From positions 4,257,833 to 4,321,832 of the forward strand of contig NC_018721.1 of assembly GCF_000153485.2 (NCBI RefSeq): a stretch of 64,000 nt of DNA. Reading direction: 5' to 3'. The position numbers were made by a program, and so were the translations under genes. The notes beneath the pieces are model-generated. The model made no database searches. It was not told the DNA's origin and saw only the letters and a list, made by a program, of their open reading frames with translations. Positions 60,703 through 64,000 of the stretch are shown here, piece after piece; the stretch's first letter is position 1; each line of letters opens with the position of its first letter. This DNA comes from Psychroflexus torquis ATCC 700755. GTDB lineage: Bacteria; Bacteroidota; Bacteroidia; Flavobacteriales; Flavobacteriaceae.

Positions 60703-61555
60703 CGAGTAGACAAGGGGAATTTCACCCCAAGCCTCTCACAGAAGACTACGACAGGCTCAGTGCAACGCCGTGCTTGAAAGTCTCCCCTCACACAGCCTGC
60801 CCCGTTTTGTCGGGGCTCTTCTAATTTAATTTACAAAAATAAGCTCTTCCTCTTGCAAGTTGGCAAATTGTAAATAAAAATTAGCCCATCCCTTTGCTCC
60901 AGTTCCATTACACTCCCGATCGCTATCCGGATCAACACTACTACGAATGAGTCCGCCTCTGCTTATAACTTCTCCCGATTGCTATTGGGACTATCTCTCG
61001 ATTGTATATTTCCCTTTGACTTGTAGCGAATCCTAATGCGGTAGCCTTACATAAGTCTATCATCCATAAGCAGTTTCCCAAGTTCCATAATTAAGCCCAA
61101 GTAAAGTTCCCCGAATAAAACGGGGCAGGCTTTACCATCTGAATGATCCCGATAGATATCGGGACTTTACAGAAAATAAATAGGTTATCTCTGTAATTAA
61201 TGTTGTTGCTAACATTACTTTTCACTCCGTATGCCTCGCGCCAGCTGGCTCGTTCTCTAAAAATATCCTCAGGACATTTTCTTAACACACTGCCCTGTAG
61301 CTTTTGACAGGAGGTTCCTACTTCTCAGCCTGCCCTGTTTTTTCGGGGACACCTCGTCAGTGGTTTACTGAATTTTATCCTGAGCTTGACGAAGGGTTCA
61401 ACTTCATTACTCACACCTTGCCAACCTCGTGGATTGGATTCTCCTAAACACTCAGCACCCCCGAGGCTTCGGGGCTCTTTACAACAGCACCTTTAGGGGG
61501 TTTAGAGCCATCGCCTATACAACGACTCTGATGGACCTACCATCATCTTAACTAG
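60703..61555 (-). mobile_element. ORF-less group II intron C
   Basis: On the minus strand, domain V lies at 60768-60795 (CTGTGTGAGG, loop GAGA, CTTTCA with a bulge, CACGG) and domain VI at 60703-60730 (GGGGTGAAATTCCCC with the bulged branch A), ending CTACTCGAC at 60703. Upstream, 61440-60830 is a long structured region like domains I-III, with no coding frame. The 5' end is not certain (about 61555). The 3' exon begins CACAAACACGTTGGC, like the right end of an attC-type spacer. Without an ORF it depends on a maturase supplied from elsewhere. Confidence 0.75.
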
Positions 61556-61606
61556 TGACTGGTTGGAAATAGACGAATTTTATCAAATGAATTATTTTTA
61601 ATGAGA

Positions 61607-61665
61607 TTTGTTTTTTATTTTATGAGGTGATGCCATAGCATCAGGCGATTAAAATAAAAAACAAA
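61607..61665. repeat. 16-bp inverted repeat with inner hairpin
   Basis: TTTGTTTTTTATTTTA at 61607-61622 is the exact complement of TAAAATAAAAAACAAA at 61650-61665. Inside, GATGC/GCATC forms a second stem. It belongs to the non-coding stretch between intron C and spacer 6. Confidence 0.85.
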
Positions 61666-61706
61666 CATCGCAAAAAGAAACATTTTTAATTTTGCTGTAT
61701 TTCCTA

Positions 61707-61888
61707 CCAAACACTATACACAGCATTCAACCATTTTATTTATTGCCATGGTTGATTCTTGGCACACTATGGAAAGTAGCGGTTTTGTGTGCGAGGATTT
61801 TCCGAAGGAAAATCAGACGTAACAAAAGTGCAACTACCTTTGGTTTAGTCTAAAATAAGCAATTTTTTATACACGTTATTGTAAACAG
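61707..61888 (-). repeat. attC-like spacer 6 (second sub-type)
   Basis: On the minus strand: left end ATAACGTGTATAAAAAATTG, then ACTAAACCAAAGGTAGTTGC, a GATTTTCC/GGAAAATC hairpin, GCACACAAAACCGCTACTT and CATAGTGTGCC, right end GTGTATAGTGTTTGG. It follows the lipoprotein gene stop within 20 bases. Confidence 0.6.
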
Positions 61889-61907
61889 TTTTTTACCAAT
61901 TTCTAAT

Positions 61908-62903
61908 TTAGAAGTCTCTTAAAACACAAATAATTCCATTAATTTGTTTACTCATAACTGAATCATCATAATAAGTTGTATATCCACTAAATGATATAAT
62001 CATAAATTCGTCTACTTGCCCTATAGAATGTTCTATTAAAGAAATATTTGGTTTATAACTAGCATCAGAGATATCTCCATTAGCATCACTTAAACCAAAT
62101 TGAAAACCTTCATATCAAATTAATGAAAAAAAGCTTTCAGAACTATTAGAATTGTATGTCACTTCTTTGTAAAAGCTATTGTCTTCAGCTTGAAAAGCTA
62201 CGTTTTGATATGTTATAACTGAATGATCGGATATCTGATAAGTAATCATTTCCTCTAATGCAGAACAAGTATTGATTAAACCTATTTCCATGTTAGTATC
62301 AGTTGAAGGGAAAGTCAATGTTTCTGATATTTGATTAGTATTAAAATCAATAGCAAATATCGAATAAGTATCTTCTGCAGTGCAATTTATCCCATTAAAT
62401 TCAAATGCACCATCATTAATAACCTGTATTAATTGTTTTCCATTTAAATTAAGTATTACAGCTCCATTAGTTGTAGAATGATTGTTACAGTCATTAACAG
62501 TTCCAGAAATATTATAATTAGCATAGGTTTCTGAATTTTCAACTGTAATTAATACATCATCTAAACTTGGGTCAAAAATAAATGGGCCATGAATTTCAAT
62601 ATACGTTTGTGCATTACCACAATTATGTGTATAACCTATTTCGAATGTTATTAACTCCTGAGCTGGTATATTTAAACATATATTGCTGGAATTATCAAGA
62701 CAATTCTCATAACTTTCACCTCCTGAACTAGAGGTTATGTCAACAGTAAAACAAGAATTTAAATCTTCTGTGAATTGTATTTCTGAACATAGTATAAACT
62801 CAGTAATATCTTCAAAATCTTCTTGCTCATTAGTATCACTATCCGAACAAGAAAATAAAAATGCAATCAAACTTAAAATTATATAAATTGTGTTTCTTTT
62901 CAT
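61908..62903 (-). pseudogene. Lipoprotein gene with in-frame TGA
   Basis: From 62903 a lipoprotein signal (IIYIILSLIAFLFSCSDSD) leads into a beta-rich extracytoplasmic protein (NLNGKQLIQVINDGAFEFNG is a carboxypeptidase-like turn). A TGA at 62115-62117 ends it after 262 residues, but the same frame continues for 69 more codons with good protein character (YEGFQFGLSDANGDIS, SLIEHSIGQVDEFMIISFSG) to a TAA at 61908. I read it as a single nonsense mutation in a 331-residue protein. The shortened product may still be made. The family is unknown. Confidence 0.7.
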
Positions 62904-62924
62904 TCCTTAAATTGTTTACAACAA

Positions 62925-63060
62925 CTTTTGGTATATGAGCTGTGGCGTGTTTTAACACGAATTTCTCCAAATATAAACTAATTTTGGGAAATCCGTAGAT
63001 TTTCCAAATAGGCACACACCAAGCTATAGCTTATATACGGTGTTGCCGGTAGTGCTTCTA
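62925..63060 (-). repeat. attC-like spacer 7 (third sub-type)
   Basis: On the minus strand: left end CGGCAACACCGTATATAAGC, then GCTTGGTGTGTGCC, a GGAAAATC...GATTTCC hairpin, GGAGAAATTCGTGTTAAAAC, ACACGCCAC, right end CATATACCAAAAGTTGTTG. It runs from just after the small gene's stop to about 20 bases before the next start. Confidence 0.65.
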
Positions 63061-63066
63061 ATCAGC

Positions 63067-63231
63067 TTAATTTTTCAGTTCGTTTTGACTTTTAGTCACT
63101 CGCTTTGTTTTTGCCAAACGTTTTTCTTTATCAGCTTTTATAAATTCGCTAATAGCATTTTCTTCTTCTTTTGTTAATGGTCTTGGGTCGACTACAAAAT
63201 CTACATCCAAAGGTTCTTTTATTAGTCCCAT
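63067..63231 (-). CDS. Small protein, second gene of a toxin-antitoxin-like pair
   Basis: 54 residues from the ATG at 63231 (MGLIKEPLDVDFVVDPRPL); this start leaves a 4-base gap after the upstream stop, while the ATG at 63258 would overlap it by 23 bases. The rest (TKEEENAISEFIKADKEKR) is charged and helical with a basic tail. I recognise no named family, but size, charge and tight coupling are those of an antitoxin or small partner protein. Confidence 0.65.
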   Translation of the reverse strand: MGLIKEPLDVDFVVDPRPLTKEEENAISEFIKADKEKRLAKTKRVTKSQNELKN

Positions 63232-63235
63232 ATCA

Positions 63236-63763
63236 TTATGTTTTAAAATATTTACCAATTAATTTTAATGCTGATTCAGTTGTTATTACCATTAGATGAC
63301 CTCCAAAATGAATTGCTCCCAAAGTATCTATGTAATGGTCAATTAATTTTGTTTTAGCTATGAATGATATATATCCTTCGCCACCTCGTTGAAACGATAA
63401 TTTACAGGCAAAAGCAACTAAATTTCCTGGTATCCCTAAATAAACCTTCGTCTTTCCTATATTGAACGGCGCACTTTCAATTAAATGCATATACACGTGG
63501 TCTTTCTTTACTTCTAAACTTATAAGACCTTGTATTATGCTAGGATTGCCAACTATTGTTAGTTTATAAATATCCTTTTCAGGTTGTTTGAATTCATTTT
63601 TCCAATTAAAATTCCAACCGTTTTTCTTAATTATTGCCTTTAACTCCGAAACATTTAATATAGAAATTTCGGTAGGAAAACTATCGCCAGTTTGAATATT
63701 CTCAATCGAGTTTGTCAACTTGTCGATTATAAAATCTAATTCTATTTTAGAAAATTTATTCAT
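63236..63763 (-). CDS. GNAT-like protein of unknown function, first gene of the pair
   Basis: 175 residues. The C-terminal half (VYLGIPGNLVAFACKLSFQRGGEGYISF, TKLIDHYIDTLGAIHFGG, ALKLIGKYFK) has the order of a degenerate GNAT fold: an acetyl-CoA-loop-like helix start, then the segment that normally reads Y...GF/GA. The N-terminal half (FIIDKLTNSIENIQTGDSFPTE) is unassigned. The small gene follows after 4 bases. A GNAT toxin with a small partner is one reading; an ordinary acetyltransferase is another. Confidence 0.7.
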   Translation of the reverse strand: MNKFSKIELDFIIDKLTNSIENIQTGDSFPTEISILNVSELKAIIKKNGWNFNWKNEFKQPEKDIYKLTIVGNPSIIQGLISLEVKKDHVYMHLIESAPFNIGKTKVYLGIPGNLVAFACKLSFQRGGEGYISFIAKTKLIDHYIDTLGAIHFGGHLMVITTESALKLIGKYFKT

Positions 63764-63826
63764 AGTAGCAATTTACGAAATATTGGCTGTATTTGTAAAT
63801 CGTTCAATGTTTTTTTGCATTAATGG

Positions 63827-64000
63827 GTAGAGTAGAGCCTCATTGCTTATCCAAAGTTGTCACTTTAAAAGTAACAAAATAAATAAACAATCAGCACCCC
63901 CTTCATCAAACACTTCGACAGGCTCAGTGCAGCGCCGTGCATGAAGTTTTCCCTCACACAGCCTGCCCCGTTTTTGTCGGGGGCTTACCGATAGATTTCT
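63827..64000 (-). mobile_element. Group II intron B, 3' end (runs off right edge)
   Basis: From the 3' end CTCTACTCTAC (at 63827) through a domain VI-like stem to a domain V hairpin (63932-63965) the sequence is nearly the same as in intron A; the last 110 bases (from AGCACCCCCTTC) appear identical to 55012 onwards. The domain VI loop differs. Whether its maturase gene is complete lies outside the window. It sits 63 bases upstream of the GNAT-like gene. Confidence 0.85.

Noticed and set aside
61091..61288. 65-codon minus-strand open frame
   Set aside because: It lies within the structured RNA region of the ORF-less group II intron and has no maturase similarity.
62115..62117. In-frame TGA considered as selenocysteine codon
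   Set aside because: Free-living Flavobacteriaceae seldom use selenocysteine, the protein is a lipoprotein without redox motif, and no hairpin follows the TGA at the right distance.

Overview
The window looks like chromosomal DNA of a marine-type Flavobacteriaceae bacterium (Bacteroidota). Evidence: AT-rich sequence; a Bacteroidota promoter (TTTG, then TANNTTTG) before typA; a secreted FG-GAP protein with a type IX sorting tail; a TonB-dependent receptor with a carboxypeptidase-like N-terminal domain; LytS/LytTR regulators; and many lipoproteins. I see no rRNA, tRNA, CRISPR array, phage or plasmid backbone.

Layout. 0-4.4 kb: the end of an IS4-type element, then a decayed thiamine locus (TPP riboswitch, broken thiS, intact thiC, 3' scrap of a rhodanese-tailed ThiF/MoeB gene) invaded by small repeats. 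4.4-14 kb: typA, a decayed IS30 element, an FG-GAP surface protein beside a TPR/LuxR-type regulator, a DUF4377 lipoprotein and an alpha/beta hydrolase. 14-21 kb: an ABC exporter whose permease/M1-peptidase gene is split by an IS630 element, divergent from a LytS/LytTR two-component pair. 21-27.8 kb: a serine hydrolase, an unusual membrane-protein plus trypsin-like-protease operon, and a dead cytochrome b gene. 27.8-35 kb: histidine kinases with an H-NOX (NO/O2 haem sensor) gene and the scrambled remains of a second H-NOX/kinase set. 35-45 kb: an intact IS1595-type element with 8-bp target duplication, several pseudogenes, a Crp-like regulator, a TonB receptor and more dead transposases. 45-64 kb: a class III cyclase, then a long run of accessory genes, all on the minus strand (secreted proteins, GNAT, three beta-lactamase-fold hydrolases counting the one at 21.5 kb, SDR, AraC regulators, amidohydrolase, a two-gene unit with toxin-antitoxin-like layout).

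Two structures run through the window. First, a non-coding mobile repeat of about 160-224 bp with termini TACCAAATT/AATTTGGTA and 3-bp TNA target duplications; six copies have clear duplications, and one splits a transposase gene exactly. Second, in 46.4-63.8 kb nearly every gene or small operon is bounded by 120-180 bp hairpin-rich spacers with matching ends (AACACCGTATA-like after a stop, TATACAACAACGTT-like before the next start). Group II introns sit at or inside such spacers. This looks like an integron-type or integron-like cassette array, although no integrase lies in the window. It is my main candidate for an under-described system.
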